From Vibrio fluvialis (GTDB lineage: Bacteria; Pseudomonadota; Gammaproteobacteria; Enterobacterales; Vibrionaceae), in contig NZ_UHIP01000001.1 in assembly GCF_900460245.1 (NCBI RefSeq), positions 3,105,235 through 3,169,234 on the forward strand: a stretch of 64,000 bases of DNA, in the 5' to 3' direction. The notes under the pieces are model-generated. The model was not told the DNA's origin, searched no databases, and worked only from the letters and a program-made list of their open reading frames with translations. Both the position numbers and the translations under genes were made by a program. Positions 45,453 to 64,000 of this stretch are shown piece by piece (positions within the stretch are counted from its first letter, which is position 1; every line of letters starts with the position of its first letter).

Positions 45453-46253
45453 GTGTCTGAACATCCTCAATATAAAGCGCTTATTTTTGATTCCGGCGTG
45501 GGTGGGTTGTCTGTCTATCGAGAGATACAGGCGCGTCTGCCGCAAGTAAGTTACACCTACCTGTTTGATAACGCTGCCTATCCTTATGGCGAGTTGGCTC
45601 AGGAAACGTTACTGCAGCGCGTTGATATGCTGATCACACAGTTGGTGGCCGAGCAAGGGTTCGATATCGTCGTGATCGCCTGTAATACTGCCAGCACGGT
45701 TGTTCTGCCACGTCTGCGGGCGAAACTCTCTATTCCGGTGGTTGGTGTTGTGCCAGCGATAAAGCCAGCCTCCATGTTAGCCAGTAAAGCAGTTGGGCTT
45801 ATCGCCACTCCTGCAACAATTACACGGCAGTATACGCATGATCTGATCCGCGATTTCTCTTCTGATAAAAATGTCGAACTGCTGGGCTCAACACGTCTGG
45901 TCGATATGGCGGAAGAAAAGCTGCGTGGTAAAGCCGTTGATATGGATGAATTGGCAAGTATCTTAAGTCCGCTTCGTCAGCAAATTGATGTCGCTGTACT
46001 TGGCTGCACCCATTTCCCTCTTATTAAAGAAGAAATTCAGGCGGTATTAGGCAAGGATGTCATGCTGGTGGATTCGGGAGAAGCGATTGCAAGGCGGGTA
46101 CAAGATTTACTGCGTTTAGAGACAGGCTGTGCACAAGGACATCGACACAGCATTTTCTCCAGTGCGCCTCCCTGGGAGGAAGACGCACTGAATGAAAAGC
46201 TGGAACAACTAGGATTTAGTCCTGTTCGTCCATTCCCTCTTCAGGGTGCTTAG
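45453..46253 (+). CDS. murI: Glutamate racemase MurI
   Basis: MurI makes D-glutamate for peptidoglycan. The 266 residues include [12 protein letters not shown] at the start, the catalytic cysteines in [12 protein letters not shown] (about residue 77) and LGCTHFPLI (about 188). The start is GTG 45453, with TCGGGG upstream. The last 38 bases overlap the end of the convergent RRM gene, an unusual tail-to-tail overlap. Neighbouring rrn is as in E. coli. Confidence 0.95.
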   Translation: MSEHPQYKALIFDSGVGGLSVYREIQARLPQVSYTYLFDNAAYPYGELAQETLLQRVDMLITQLVAEQGFDIVVIACNTASTVVLPRLRAKLSIPVVGVVPAIKPASMLASKAVGLIATPATITRQYTHDLIRDFSSDKNVELLGSTRLVDMAEEKLRGKAVDMDELASILSPLRQQIDVAVLGCTHFPLIKEEIQAVLGKDVMLVDSGEAIARRVQDLLRLETGCAQGHRHSIFSSAPPWEEDALNEKLEQLGFSPVRPFPLQGA

Positions 46254-46677
46254 GATCATTCGCAATTCGTACCTTTAATGTACGCTGCATATAATCCTGC
46301 TCATTTAAAGCATCGATGGCCGCTTGTGCATGACCGGCGGCCATAACCACAAAACCAAACCCACGACGCTTACCCGTACGTTTATCCTTCATTAAGCGAA
46401 CAGCAAACACATCACCATGTTCTGCGAACAGATCGCGCACATGGGATTCATTCGCCTTGTAAGGCAAGTTACCAACATACAGTGTTTTGGTTGCAGTCGA
46501 AGACTCGTCATGAGACTCCTTGGGTGAAGAAGTAGAAGTAAAAAGTTTAAAGATAATAGCTGCAGCCACTACACCAAGAACAAAACTCACCGAAGGATGA
46601 GTCGATACCTGAGAGAAAATAACAGCGCCCAGAATAACCAGCGCGATAATCCATAACATCGATTTATTAGAGTTCAT
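46216..46677 (-). CDS. Membrane-anchored RRM RNA-binding protein
   Basis: A 153-residue protein with two N-terminal membrane helices (about 7-21 and 28-46) and a C-terminal RNA recognition motif (about 64-140): RNP2 LYVGNL, RNP1 [10 protein letters not shown]. RRMs are mostly eukaryotic; bacterial ones are small cold- or stress-linked proteins. Here the domain faces the cytoplasm on a membrane hairpin. The acidic end GMDEQD overlaps the murI coding end on the other strand. Targets are unknown. Confidence 0.88.
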   Translation of the reverse strand: MNSNKSMLWIIALVILGAVIFSQVSTHPSVSFVLGVVAAAIIFKLFTSTSSPKESHDESSTATKTLYVGNLPYKANESHVRDLFAEHGDVFAVRLMKDKRTGKRRGFGFVVMAAGHAQAAIDALNEQDYMQRTLKVRIANDPKHPEEGMDEQD

Positions 46678-46869
46678 ATTGAAATACTACTTATCAGATA
46701 AAAATAAGATGCATGTCTACGATTAACAAAATAGACACATGAATCTTACGTATATGCTTGGTTTTTTTCCAACCAATTGCTGTGACCCCCCTCAAATGTT
46801 GGAATTTTATTCGATAAACAGCGATTTGCTGGCTTTTTAATCGAACGAAAAATTATTTGAAAAAAGTGC

Positions 46870-47068
46870 TTGTCATAATTCCAGACCTCCCTATAATGCC
46901 GCCTCACCGACACGGAGTGAGACAAACATCACAAAGTGGTTAGCGGTGAAGAGTTAAGAAAGTTTGAAAATAACTGTTGACTCTCAGAAATTTAAGCGTA
47001 TTATACGCACCCCTAGCGACAGTGCTTTGAAAGCAAGGTCGATAGCGGAAAAGCTCTTTAACAATATA
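46870..47068 (+). promoter_or_regulatory. Tandem promoters and boxA of the first rRNA operon
   Basis: P1: TTGTCA (46870-46875) and TATAAT (46892-46897), 16-base spacer, with a GC-rich discriminator. P2: TTGACT (46977-46982) and TATTAT (46999-47004), 16-base spacer. A boxA antitermination site GCTCTTTAACA follows near 47054-47064. The rest of the 538-base gap 46678-47215 is leader RNA and the promoter of the leftward RRM gene. Confidence 0.8.
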
Positions 47069-47215
47069 AACCTATCAATCTGTGTGGGCACTCGTTGATG
47101 ATAATCGCAAAAGATTTATCAATGAACTGAGTGACCAATTTGATACTTCGGTATCGAGCACAGTCAATTCAACATTACATAGTAATGTTATCAGTATTCA
47201 TTGAGCCAAAACTTT

Positions 47216-48767
<1,552 letters not shown>

Positions 48768-48867
48768 TACGAATGATTATTGCGATGAGTGTTCACACAG
48801 ATTGATAGTGTTTAATAAAGTGAAGAGATTCGTACCTCTGCCCTTTAGTGCGGAGATACACTGCTGT

Positions 48868-48943
48868 GTCCCGTTCGTCTAGAGGCCTAGGACACCGCCC
48901 TTTCACGGCGGTAACAGGGGTTCGACTCCCCTACGGGATACCA
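48868..48943 (+). tRNA. tRNA-Glu (anticodon TTC)
   Basis: A 76-base cloverleaf in the 16S-23S spacer; acceptor GTCCCGT pairs with ACGGGAT (one G-T), anticodon loop CTTTCAC, T-loop GGTTCGACT, encoded CCA. Confidence 0.96.
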
Positions 48944-49244
48944 TCTTTAAAGGTTTTACCTTTAGAATCTTTAAAAATGGTTTCTTTCTGATACAGAAAG
49001 TGAATCTTGCTCTTTAACAATTTGGAAAGCTGACAAAACAACAATTTATTGTTGTTTGTAAAGTTCTCAATGTATTCCTGAATGGAATACACCAACAAAC
49101 ACATTCAAGTGTGCTTGGTATCGAAGCTTACTGATTCAGTAAGTCTTCAAATTGAGTCCGGCAAAATCAGTCACACACTCATGAAAAATAAATGTGTGAC
49201 ACCTAGGTTGTTTAACAACAACCCGAAACTCCTTCGGGTTGTAT

Positions 49245-52131
<2,887 letters not shown>

Positions 52132-52224
52132 TACAACACCCAAGGGGTTTTGTAGTGGACTCAAAGCTAAGCGCATAAGAATGTGTTGAGAGAACGAAAA
52201 ACAGCTTTCCGAATTTTAAGAATT

Positions 52225-52344
52225 TGCTTGGCGACCATAGCGTTTTGGACCCACCTGATCCCATTCCGAACTCAGAAGTGAAACGAAACAGCGTCGATGG
52301 TAGTGTGGGGTCTCCCCATGTGAGAGTAGAACATCGCCAGGCTT
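52225..52344 (+). rRNA. rrf: 5S ribosomal RNA, first operon
   Basis: A 120-base match to 5S from TGCTTGGCGACC to ATCGCCAGGC, with CCGAACTCAGAAGTGAAAC in the middle. The 5' and 3' ends pair. Confidence 0.96.
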
Positions 52345-52352
52345 TAATTTGC

Positions 52353-52437
52353 ACTTGCTTAAACTTTAAGCAAGTCACCATAGGGCTCTAAAAAACTTAG
52401 AGTTTTATGTTGACTTTCACGGTGTGAAGCGTAATAT
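52353..52437 (+). promoter_or_regulatory. Spacer between the two rRNA operons: hairpins and promoter
   Basis: A perfect 9-bp hairpin (52353-52361 with 52367-52375) and a weaker one (52386-52391 with 52397-52402) followed by TTTT may end the first operon. A promoter TTGACT (52410-52415) and TAATAT (52432-52437), 16-base spacer, drives the second. No second tandem promoter was seen. From about 52472 the leader is identical to that of the first operon. Confidence 0.65.
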
Positions 52438-52637
52438 ACGCGTCCTGCCTACGTGCTAACGCACTGAAAGCAAAGCTCTTTAACAATATAAACCTATCAA
52501 TCTGTGTGGGCACTCGTTGATGATAATCGCAAAAGATTTATCAATGAACTGAGTGACCAATTTGATACTTCGGTATCGAGCACAGTCAATTCAACATTAC
52601 ATAGTAATGTTATCAGTATTCATTGAGCCAAAACTTT

Positions 52638-54189
<1,552 letters not shown>

Positions 54190-54254
54190 TACGAATGATT
54201 ATTGCGATGAGTGTTCACACAGATTGATGGTTTATACGTTTTAGAGACGATACT

Positions 54255-54331
54255 GGGTCTGTAGCTCAGGTGGTTAGAGCGTTCGCCTGATAAGCGAGAG
54301 GTCGGTGGTTCGAGTCCACTCAGACCCACCA
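54255..54331 (+). tRNA. tRNA-Ile (anticodon GAT)
   Basis: A 77-base cloverleaf: acceptor GGGTCTG with CAGACCC, anticodon loop CTGATAA, T-arm GGTGGTTCGAGTCCACT-like, encoded CCA. First tRNA in the spacer of the second operon. Confidence 0.97.
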
Positions 54332-54373
54332 ATCTTCCTCCCAGAGGATTGGCACACAGTATCAACACCTGAT

Positions 54374-54449
54374 GGGGCTATAGCTCAGCTGGGAGAGCGC
54401 CTGCCTTGCACGCAGGAGGTCAGCAGTTCGATCCTGCTTAGCTCCACCA
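54374..54449 (+). tRNA. tRNA-Ala (anticodon TGC)
   Basis: A 76-base cloverleaf: acceptor GGGGCTA with TAGCTCC, anticodon loop CTTGCAC, CCA encoded. Follows tRNA-Ile, the usual pair. Confidence 0.97.
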
Positions 54450-54741
54450 TCTTTAAGCACATTTGCTTAAGTGTTCTTAAACATGGTTTTCAGTAGAAAA
54501 TCTGCTCTTTAACAATTTGGAAAGCTGACAAAACAATCTTTTAAAAGATTGTTTGTAAAGTTCTCAATGTATTCCTTAACGGAATACACCAACAAACACA
54601 TTCAAGTGTGCTTGGTATCGAAGCTTACTGTTTCAGTAAGTCTTCAAATTGAGTCCGGCAAAATCAGTCACACACTCATGAAAAATAAATGTGTGACACC
54701 TAGGTTGTTTAACAACAACCCGAAACTCCTTCGGGTTGTAT

Positions 54742-57626
<2,885 letters not shown>

Positions 57627-57719
57627 TACAACACCCAAGGGGTTTTGTAGTGGACTCAAAGCTAAGCGCATAAGAATGTGTTGAGAGAACGAAAAACAGC
57701 TTTCCGAATTTTAAGAATT

Positions 57720-57839
57720 TGCTTGGCGACCATAGCGTTTTGGACCCACCTGATCCCATTCCGAACTCAGAAGTGAAACGAAACAGCGTCGATGGTAGTG
57801 TGGGGTCTCCCCATGTGAGAGTAGAACATCGCCAGGCTT
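57720..57839 (+). rRNA. rrf: 5S ribosomal RNA, second operon
   Basis: A 120-base gene identical by eye to the one at 52225. Confidence 0.96.
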
Positions 57840-57869
57840 TAAATTTAGACTCTTGAGTCTAACCAGTGC

Positions 57870-57946
57870 GGAGCGGTAGTTCAGTTGGTTAGAATACCGG
57901 CCTGTCACGCCGGGGGTCGCGGGTTCGAGTCCCGTCCGCTCCGCCA
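57870..57946 (+). tRNA. tRNA-Asp (anticodon GTC)
   Basis: A 77-base cloverleaf distal to 5S: acceptor GGAGCGG with CCGCTCC, anticodon loop CTGTCAC, CCA encoded. Co-transcribed with the second rRNA operon. Confidence 0.97.
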
Positions 57947-57957
57947 CTTATTTAAGA

Positions 57958-57983
57958 CCTCAGCAGCAATGCTGGGGTTTTTT
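57958..57983 (+). terminator. Terminator of the second rRNA operon
   Basis: CCTCAGCA pairs with TGCTGGGG across a GCAA loop, followed by T6. Confidence 0.9.
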
Positions 57984-58325
57984 GTTATCTGGGAGTGGTA
58001 AACCTCTACACTCACCAGCCTCACTGAGCGCTTCGCTCTCCTCTTTCTCTCGCCCCAGCGCTTTGTCGCTCTTAAGTGTTATTCCTAACGGCTAACGGAT
58101 TGTTACCTATCTCAGGCTCTTACCCCTTCGGCTTTGTTGTCATCGCGCCTCTGTTTGGTAAAGATAGACCTGGCTTCTCTTGCTTGGCATTGCTCAGGTT
58201 GGCTTCAGACTGGTGCACTACAGAACCTTGTCTTGAAGGCTTGCGGAAGAGAGTGTGCGAATCTGGGCCGAAAGTTGTGACCCTTGGTGCGGTGTTTCTG
58301 AGTGGTTAGGGGAGAGCAAAGATAT
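57984..58325. other. Intergenic region downstream of rrn
   Basis: Short frames here (58076-58309, 58255-58452) lack ribosome sites and family features and are not called. Small G/C hairpins occur near 58026-58038. No gene seen. Confidence 0.4.
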
Positions 58326-58352
58326 AAAAAAGCCGATGCAGGACATCGGCTT
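58326..58352 (-). terminator. Terminator of add
   Basis: AGCCGATG (58331-58338) pairs with CATCGGCT (58344-58351); on the minus strand a T-run follows. Confidence 0.85.
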
Positions 58353-58374
58353 GGTAAGAGATAGATTCTTTATA

Positions 58375-59379
58375 CTAAACGCGTTGAGCGACTTTGGCTT
58401 TCAGCGTCTGTTTATCGGTATCGGACAAGAATGCCAGTTCCAAGCTGTTTAATTGCGCCTGACGAATCTGCTCTTGGCTCAATCCGGCTTGAGGAGCAGC
58501 AACTTCATACTCGTATGGCAGCTCAATGCCCTCTACGGCAGGATCATCAGTATTTAGACAGGCGAGTACTCCATACTCAAGAAAGCGCTTGAGAGGGTGT
58601 AATGCCAAGCTTTCTACTGTACTGGTTTGAATGTTGGATGTCAGACATGACTCAATACCAATGCGATGTTTTGCTAAATAATCCATTAGCTGCGGATCGT
58701 GAATCGCTTTCACCCCATGACCAATACGGGTCGCGCCTAAGTCACGAATCGCTTGCCACATACTTTCCGGACCAGCCGCTTCTCCTGCGTGAACAGTAAT
58801 ATGCAGGCCTGCATCGCGTACCTGTTTAAAATGGCTGACGAAACGATCGCCGGGCTGGCCGAGCTCATCACCGGCAAGGTCGACGGCCACAATATGATCT
58901 TTCTGGCTCAGAATCGCGTCCAGTTCTTGCTGACAAGCGTCTGTGCCAAAAGTACGGCTCATGATGCCAATCAGGTTGGCTTGTACGCCAAAATCGCGCA
59001 CGCCGGCTTTTACGCCGTCGACAACCGCTTCAACTACACCCGCGACAGGCAAGTTGTGTTTCATCGCCATGTAGTACGGTGAGAAGCGCAGCTCAGCGTA
59101 ATCAATTTGCGCGTTGAGTGCGTCTTCCACGTTTTCATACGCAACGCGGCGGCAAGCGTCCAGATCGCCCAGTACTGCCACACCCCAGTCTAGTTTAGAC
59201 AGGAAAGCAACCAGTGATGGCTCAGCTTCAACGATCTGTACGTGCGGAGTGAGATCCGCAACGGTGTAGGCTGGCAGAGCCACACCAAATTTTTGACCGA
59301 GGTCGAGAATGGTTTGAGTGCGAATGTTACCGTCAAGATGGCGGTGTAAATCAGTGAGTGGAATATTTTTCGTAATCAT
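58375..59379 (-). CDS. add: Adenosine deaminase
   Basis: This enzyme converts adenosine and deoxyadenosine to inosine and deoxyinosine for purine salvage. The 334 residues hold the zinc ligands and catalytic groups: DLHRHLDGN (about 10-18), [11 protein letters not shown] (His and Glu, about 195-205), [10 protein letters not shown] and NTDDPAVEG near the C-terminus. The frame is intact, unlike its neighbours. It lies next to the GGDEF/EAL gene, as in V. cholerae. Confidence 0.95.
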   Translation of the reverse strand: MITKNIPLTDLHRHLDGNIRTQTILDLGQKFGVALPAYTVADLTPHVQIVEAEPSLVAFLSKLDWGVAVLGDLDACRRVAYENVEDALNAQIDYAELRFSPYYMAMKHNLPVAGVVEAVVDGVKAGVRDFGVQANLIGIMSRTFGTDACQQELDAILSQKDHIVAVDLAGDELGQPGDRFVSHFKQVRDAGLHITVHAGEAAGPESMWQAIRDLGATRIGHGVKAIHDPQLMDYLAKHRIGIESCLTSNIQTSTVESLALHPLKRFLEYGVLACLNTDDPAVEGIELPYEYEVAAPQAGLSQEQIRQAQLNSLELAFLSDTDKQTLKAKVAQRV

Positions 59380-59460
59380 TATCGTCTACCAAGTCAAAAT
59401 CTGCGCTAAGTATAAAAACCAAACCTTGCGGTGTCAGTAGTGAGAATGGCGAATCGAGTG

Positions 59461-62033
59461 CTATTTTGCTGATATTCTCTTCATGTTAACCAGATCTGTT
59501 GGCCACTCATGGTACGACATCGGTTTGTTGAACAAGAACCCCTGTCCTTGTGGGCAGCCAAGTTTGGCTAGCAATTCGGCCTGTTCAGGTGTTTCAATGC
59601 CTTCTGCAACGATGTTGACCTTAAAACTGTTGGCCAGATTGATGATGGTGGCTGCAATGCTGCTTTCATACTGTTCTTGCTTTAGTAGAGAAACGAAAGC
59701 ACGATCGATCTTAAGGCAATCGAAAGGCAGCTTATACAGATAGGCGAGCGAACTGTAGCCGGTCCCAAAGTCGTCAATCGCCAGACGGATCCCCAAGCGC
59801 TTGATGGAGTGCATGGTGTTTAAAATCACCGGGTCGTTATTGACGATACGGGATTCGGTAATTTCCAGCGTCAGATTGTTCGGTTGCATGCCCGTGACAC
59901 GCAGCGTTTCTTCAAGCTGTGGCATGAATTCAGGATGGGAAAGCTGATTGACTGACAAATTAACGTGCATCTGGAAGTCGGCGGCCCATTTCCCTTGCTC
60001 GATACCTTTCACGGTATCGCAGCATGCTTGTCGCAGGATTTGTTCGCCAATCGCGTTAATAAGCCCGCTTTCTTCTGCAATCGGGATGAAGTCCATGGGT
60101 GGTACTAAACCGTATTCTGGCGACAGCCAGCGCGCTAAGGCTTCTGCTCCCAACACTTCGCCGCTGTGCAGGTCAACTATTTGGTTGATAGAACGGAACA
60201 AACTCGTGGTTTTCCAGCGCCAGCTTAATCTGCGTCACCATTTGGGTTCGCTTGCGAGAAACATCGGCCATCTCCGGCACATAGTAACTGAGACGGGTCG
60301 AGTCTTGCTTGGCGTTACTTAATGCGATGCTGCCGTTGCGCAGCCACACCGTCATGCTGGCAGGTTCAAGCCCATGAACAATACCCACCGATATGTTCAC
60401 GGCGATGTTTTCATTCGGCATATTGAATGCGTGGCGAACAGTTGCAGCAACTGTTGGGCAAACTGCTTGATGGCCGAATGTCATCGCATTGAGGAAGATA
60501 GATGGCGAACTCATCACCACCGATACGGGCGATGTAGCTGTTGTCGTGACTGACGGTTTTCAGGCGTTGGGCGATGAGGACGAGCAGCTGATCGGCCTGG
60601 TGATGGCCAAGGCTGTCATTGATGTCTCTAAACTTATCGATGCCAATCAAGAACAGGCTGCCATGCAACGTTGGCAATTGGTTACAGCTGTCTATCATGC
60701 CTTCGCGACTGTAAACCTTGGTCAGCGAAATCGTAGATGAGTTGCTCGCGCAGCGCTTTAAATGACGCTTTAAGGTTGTTCGCCATTTCCGTAAAGGCAA
60801 ACACCATCATACTGGTTTCGTAGATCTTGCCCGGTTTGGGCATTGGGCTGTCCCAATCTCCCTGCGCCAGATGTTTTGCTGCCGCCGCGGTAGAGGTAAT
60901 GGGCGCCGTGATGCGGTTAAAGGTGATAAAGCCGATGCCAATCCCAAACAGGCTGACGATCAGGCCCAGCAACCAGCTGTTGCGCTGGTTTTGCGGCAGA
61001 GAGCCTAGAAGGTCTGCTTCGGAGATGGTGACATTGATGTACCACTTGAGCCCATGTTCGTCCTCGACCGACGTCACTTGGTTGAAATAGCGCGCGCCAT
61101 CGACCTCGGTACTGAACACCTCTTTCGGCAGGGTATGCGCGCTTTGCAGAACGCGGGAAATCTCGATGGCACTGGCTTTCAACACCGGATTCGGGTTTTC
61201 CTGAGTGGTGAGTCGATCCTTTTGGGTGAATACTCGGTGCCCCACGAGACAACGCCCGTTGGCGCTGAATGTGCGATCAGGCGCTGGGTTTCGTCAAAGA
61301 TATACACGTCGGCATTAGTTTCACGTTTCAGCATGTGGAGAAAAGTGTTAAAGGTGCTGATTTTGACGTCGGTGACCATGACGCCGACAAACTGGGTTTG
61401 TTGCATCACTGGTGTCAGAGCAGATAACGTGATGTCCTGGCGTTCGTCCATGTTGGTATACACCGATGACCACATCGGATGTGGATTCGCTGCCACTGGC
61501 GTATAGAAGGGACGAGTACGGGGATCGTATCCGGCTATCACGGAACGGATTTCATCGCTGACAGAATCGCCATGGTAAATCGTGAGCTGCTGCTTTGTGC
61601 GGCTGTCTTTGAGCATCAGCGTGAAGCTCTGATTGTCTTCCTTGCGAAAGCCGACAAATTCGCCGTTGATGCCAGCAAAACTCATCACATCGATTTGAGA
61701 AATCGGGCGGTACAGGTCGCTGAAGCCGGAAACCAGAAATTGTTCGATCTGCTGTGAGTCATTGGGCTGATACAGATGGTGAAAGCCGATGCTGTGGCTC
61801 ATGCTCTGATTAGCACGGAACGGTTCATCGAGAAAGGCGTGTAAGCGTTGGTCAACGTTGTGGGTCAGGAAGGTGAGCTGTTTGCGGCTCACATCCTGCA
61901 CCATCTGTTCGTAGCTGTATTTCTGAACCGCTCCAATGACACCGATCGTCACCAGAATAATGATCACGAAAGGGAATAACACAGCGGTTTTCAAAGTCAT
62001 CTGTTGTCTGAACGGCATATCCTGATTCTGCAA
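59461..62033 (-). pseudogene. GGDEF-EAL sensor protein, reading frame broken by five one-base indels as read
   Basis: Five overlapping frame fragments together encode one protein: an N-terminal membrane segment, a periplasmic sensor (about 35-330), a second membrane segment and HAMP, a GGDEF domain with intact GGDEF, and an EAL domain with GAEALARW, VNLSVNQL, LEITES, IDDFGTGYSS, KIDRAF and EGIET. Inferred errors lie near 61218-61223 (A lost), 60728-60730 (extra base), two losses within about 60430-60475, and 60180-60182 (extra base). Net correction of +1 gives 2574 bases, a clean 857-residue protein. Sequencing error is likelier than decay. Confidence 0.85.
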
Positions 62034-62080
62034 TAATGGCCTGTGATTCGGGCATTGGCAGTGGAGACAACAAAAGTCCT

Positions 62081-63483
62081 TTAATACAACTCTTTCAATT
62101 TACGTGTGAGTGTATTGCGTCCCCAGCCTAATACTTTTGCGGCATCCTGCTTATGGCCATTGGTATGGTTGAGCGCTGCTTCTAAAAGTATACGTTCAAA
62201 CTCCGGGAGTGCGTAAGACAGTATCTCAGTTTCTCCTGAAGCGAGAGCGGATTTCGCCCAGGACTCCAGCTGTTTCTGCCAGCTGACATCACTGTCGAAA
62301 TCGACGTTTTTCTTCTCGGCCAGCAACTCGGAAGGCAGGTCGCTCGGCAGTACCTCTGTCCCACTCGCCATTACGGTCAGCCAGCGGCACATGTTTTCCA
62401 ACTGGCGAACGTTGCCTGGCCAGTCGAGGCGATTAAGAATCTCGATGGTCTTAGGATGCAGGGTTTTCATCTCCACGCCTAACTCTTTTGCGGCCAAAGC
62501 GAGGAAATGTTTAGTTAATTTATCAATATCCTGACGCCGCTCACGCAATGACGGGATCTGGATTCGAATCACGTTGAGGCGGTGAAACAAGTCTTCACGA
62601 AACTTACCCTGATGCACCAGCTTCTCAAGATTCTGGTGTGTGGCCGCGACAATACGTACATCCACCTTGATCGCAGAGTGACCGCCGACGCGATAAAATT
62701 GCCCATCGGCAGTACGCGCAGCAAGCGCGTCTGAATATCTAAAGGCATATCACCGATTTCGTCGAGAAACAGAGTGCCGCCGTTGGCCTGCTCAAAACGT
62801 CCCTGACGCACATTGTTCGCGCCGGTAAAGGCACCTTTTTCGTGACCAAACAGCTCTGATTCGATCAAGTCTTTCGGAATGGCCGCCATGTTAAGTGCGA
62901 TAAAGGGTTTCTGCGCGCGTGGGCTGTGACGATGCAGTGCATGAGCCACCAATTCTTTACCGGTACCGGATTCACCATTGATCAGCACTGAAATCGACGA
63001 GCGGGACAAACGGCCAATGGCGCGAAACACTTCCTGCATCGCCGGCGCTTCGCCGATGATTTCCGGAGCATCATAGGTTGGGGTCAGGCGTTGTGACTGC
63101 TCTTTACGCTGCTCCTGGCCGTGGGCGATGGCACGTTCGACCAGCGTCAGGGTTTCATCCACATCAAACGGTTTAGGCAGATATTCGAATGCCCCCTTTT
63201 GGTAAGCGTTGACGGCAGCATCCAGATCGGAGTGCGCGGTCATTATGATCACGGGCAGCTCTGGTGAGCGTGAGTGCACCTGATGGAGCAACTCAATGCC
63301 GTCAATTCCGGGCATGCGAATATCGGACACCAGCACGTCAGGCGTTTCTCTTTCGAGTGCCATTAACACACTTTCGGCATCGGAAAATGTTTCGCACTTG
63401 ATGTTGGCTGATGACAGGGTTTTCTCCATCACCCAGCGAATCGAGCTGTCGTCATCGACAACCCATACGTATCCTTTACTCAT
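62081..63483 (-). pseudogene. glnG: Nitrogen regulator NtrC (GlnG), frame broken by one missing base as read
   Basis: NtrC activates sigma-54 promoters under nitrogen limitation when phosphorylated by NtrB. Receiver domain with VLVSDIRMPGIDG (phosphoacceptor Asp), sigma-54 AAA+ domain with GESGTGKELVA and GAFTGAN, and C-terminal Fis-type helix-turn-helix (DAAKVLGWGRNTLTRKLKEL). The frame shifts near 62707-62711, where one more G (CTGGCCG in the coding strand) restores ADGQFYRVGGHSAIKV and a 467-residue protein. The start is the ATG at 63483. Likely a consensus error, since ntrC is otherwise intact. Confidence 0.9.
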
Positions 63484-63537
63484 AGTTTGGTTCCTCAACA
63501 GCAGCCCCCATTCTCATGGTGAGAATGGTCACGTCGT

Positions 63538-64000
63538 TCAAATCGGTAAATAAATCGTAAATGTTGTTCTTCCTGGCCAGCTTTCTACGTCTATTTTTCC
63601 ATTGTGCTGGTCTATCAGGTTTTGCGAAATGGATAAGCCGAGCCCGGTTCCTCCCTCACGGCCGCTGACCATGGGGTAGAACAAGGTGTCCTGCAGTTCT
63701 AGCGGAATGCCCGGACCGTTATCAATAATTTCGATTCTGGCCACCAACTTATGTCGCTGGCCGTGAATATTGGCTTGGTGCACTGTTCTGGTGCGCAGAG
63801 TAATCACGCCATGTGGCTGGTTGGCGAGAATCTGCGCTGCGTTACTGACAATGTTCAATAGCGCCTGCTCAATCTGGTAGGTGTCCATCATGATGTTGGG
63901 CAGGCTAGGATCGTAATCACGTTCAATATGCAGATCGGCACTGCCTTCCAGTTCGACCAACTGGCGTACTTTTTCCAGAATCAGGTGTAAATTTTCGGAG
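63538..64000 (-). CDS. glnL: Nitrogen sensor kinase NtrB (GlnL), C-terminal part
   Basis: The frame runs off the right edge. Visible is the catalytic ATPase domain: N box [15 protein letters not shown]1 IIDNGPGIP, and [22 protein letters not shown] (in part) for the G2 box, ending FTIYLPI. The dimerisation/phosphoacceptor histidine lies outside. It precedes ntrC, as in the glnALG operon. Phosphorylates NtrC under PII control. Confidence 0.94.
   Translation of the reverse strand, partial: SENLHLILEKVRQLVELEGSADLHIERDYDPSLPNIMMDTYQIEQALLNIVSNAAQILANQPHGVITLRTRTVHQANIHGQRHKLVARIEIIDNGPGIPLELQDTLFYPMVSGREGGTGLGLSISQNLIDQHNGKIDVESWPGRTTFTIYLPI

Noticed and set aside
59461-62033. GGDEF/EAL fragments as separate small genes
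   Set aside because: Domain order is continuous across the frames and one-base corrections join them into one protein of standard architecture.

Overview
The window is chromosomal DNA of a Vibrio, judged from gene order (ftsYEX-rpoH, ubiC-ubiA, plsB-dgkA-lexA, sthA-fabR-yijD, trmA-btuB-murI-rrn, add-GGDEF/EAL-ntrC-ntrB) and the 16S rRNA. The V. fluvialis/V. furnissii group is my best guess, with low confidence. No plasmid or complete prophage is visible.

Layout. 1-15.8 kb is core genome: cell division and heat-shock sigma factor, rhodanese/rhomboid pair, ubiquinone entry enzymes, phospholipid acyltransferase, diacylglycerol kinase, SOS repressor, a Fur-box methyltransferase, a MATE transporter, transhydrogenase and the FabR regulator. 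15.8-41.4 kb is a genomic island of about 25.55 kb inserted in the 3' end of trmA. The displaced original trmA end lies at 15781-15828, and trmA now carries an element-supplied end. 41.3-46.7 kb is core again (trmA, B12 riboswitch-btuB, a PP-loop ATPase, murI, a membrane RRM protein). 46.9-58.0 kb holds two tandem rRNA operons with different spacer tRNAs (Glu; Ile+Ala) and a distal tRNA-Asp. 58.3-64.0 kb holds add, a GGDEF/EAL gene, ntrC and partial ntrB.

The island has an integration/replication-like left end: tyrosine integrase, an unknown gene, three tandem Gp2-like paralogs each behind its own hairpin, AlpA and RNase HI. A cargo block follows: a Mn2+-type riboswitch leading uppP, a CaCA exchanger and an MscS channel, then an MFS/LysR pair and an EAL protein. 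The rest is a defence-type section: a Gabija-like GajA/GajB pair; a seven-gene minus-strand cluster (radC, two DUF2787 genes, a small membrane peptide, a WYL regulator, a lipoprotein and a secreted peptide); a reverse transcriptase overlapping a QxxxY-type PD-(D/E)XK nuclease; and a Panacea antitoxin-ToxSAS pair behind an excellent LexA box. The RT-nuclease pair, with a 45-codon ORF and terminator in front, is the best candidate for an undescribed system.

Caution: from about 57.17 to 62.71 kb at least eight one-base indels, mostly in homopolymers, break the second 23S gene, the GGDEF/EAL gene and ntrC. They look like consensus errors rather than biology. Functions are assigned from motifs read by eye; no database search was run.
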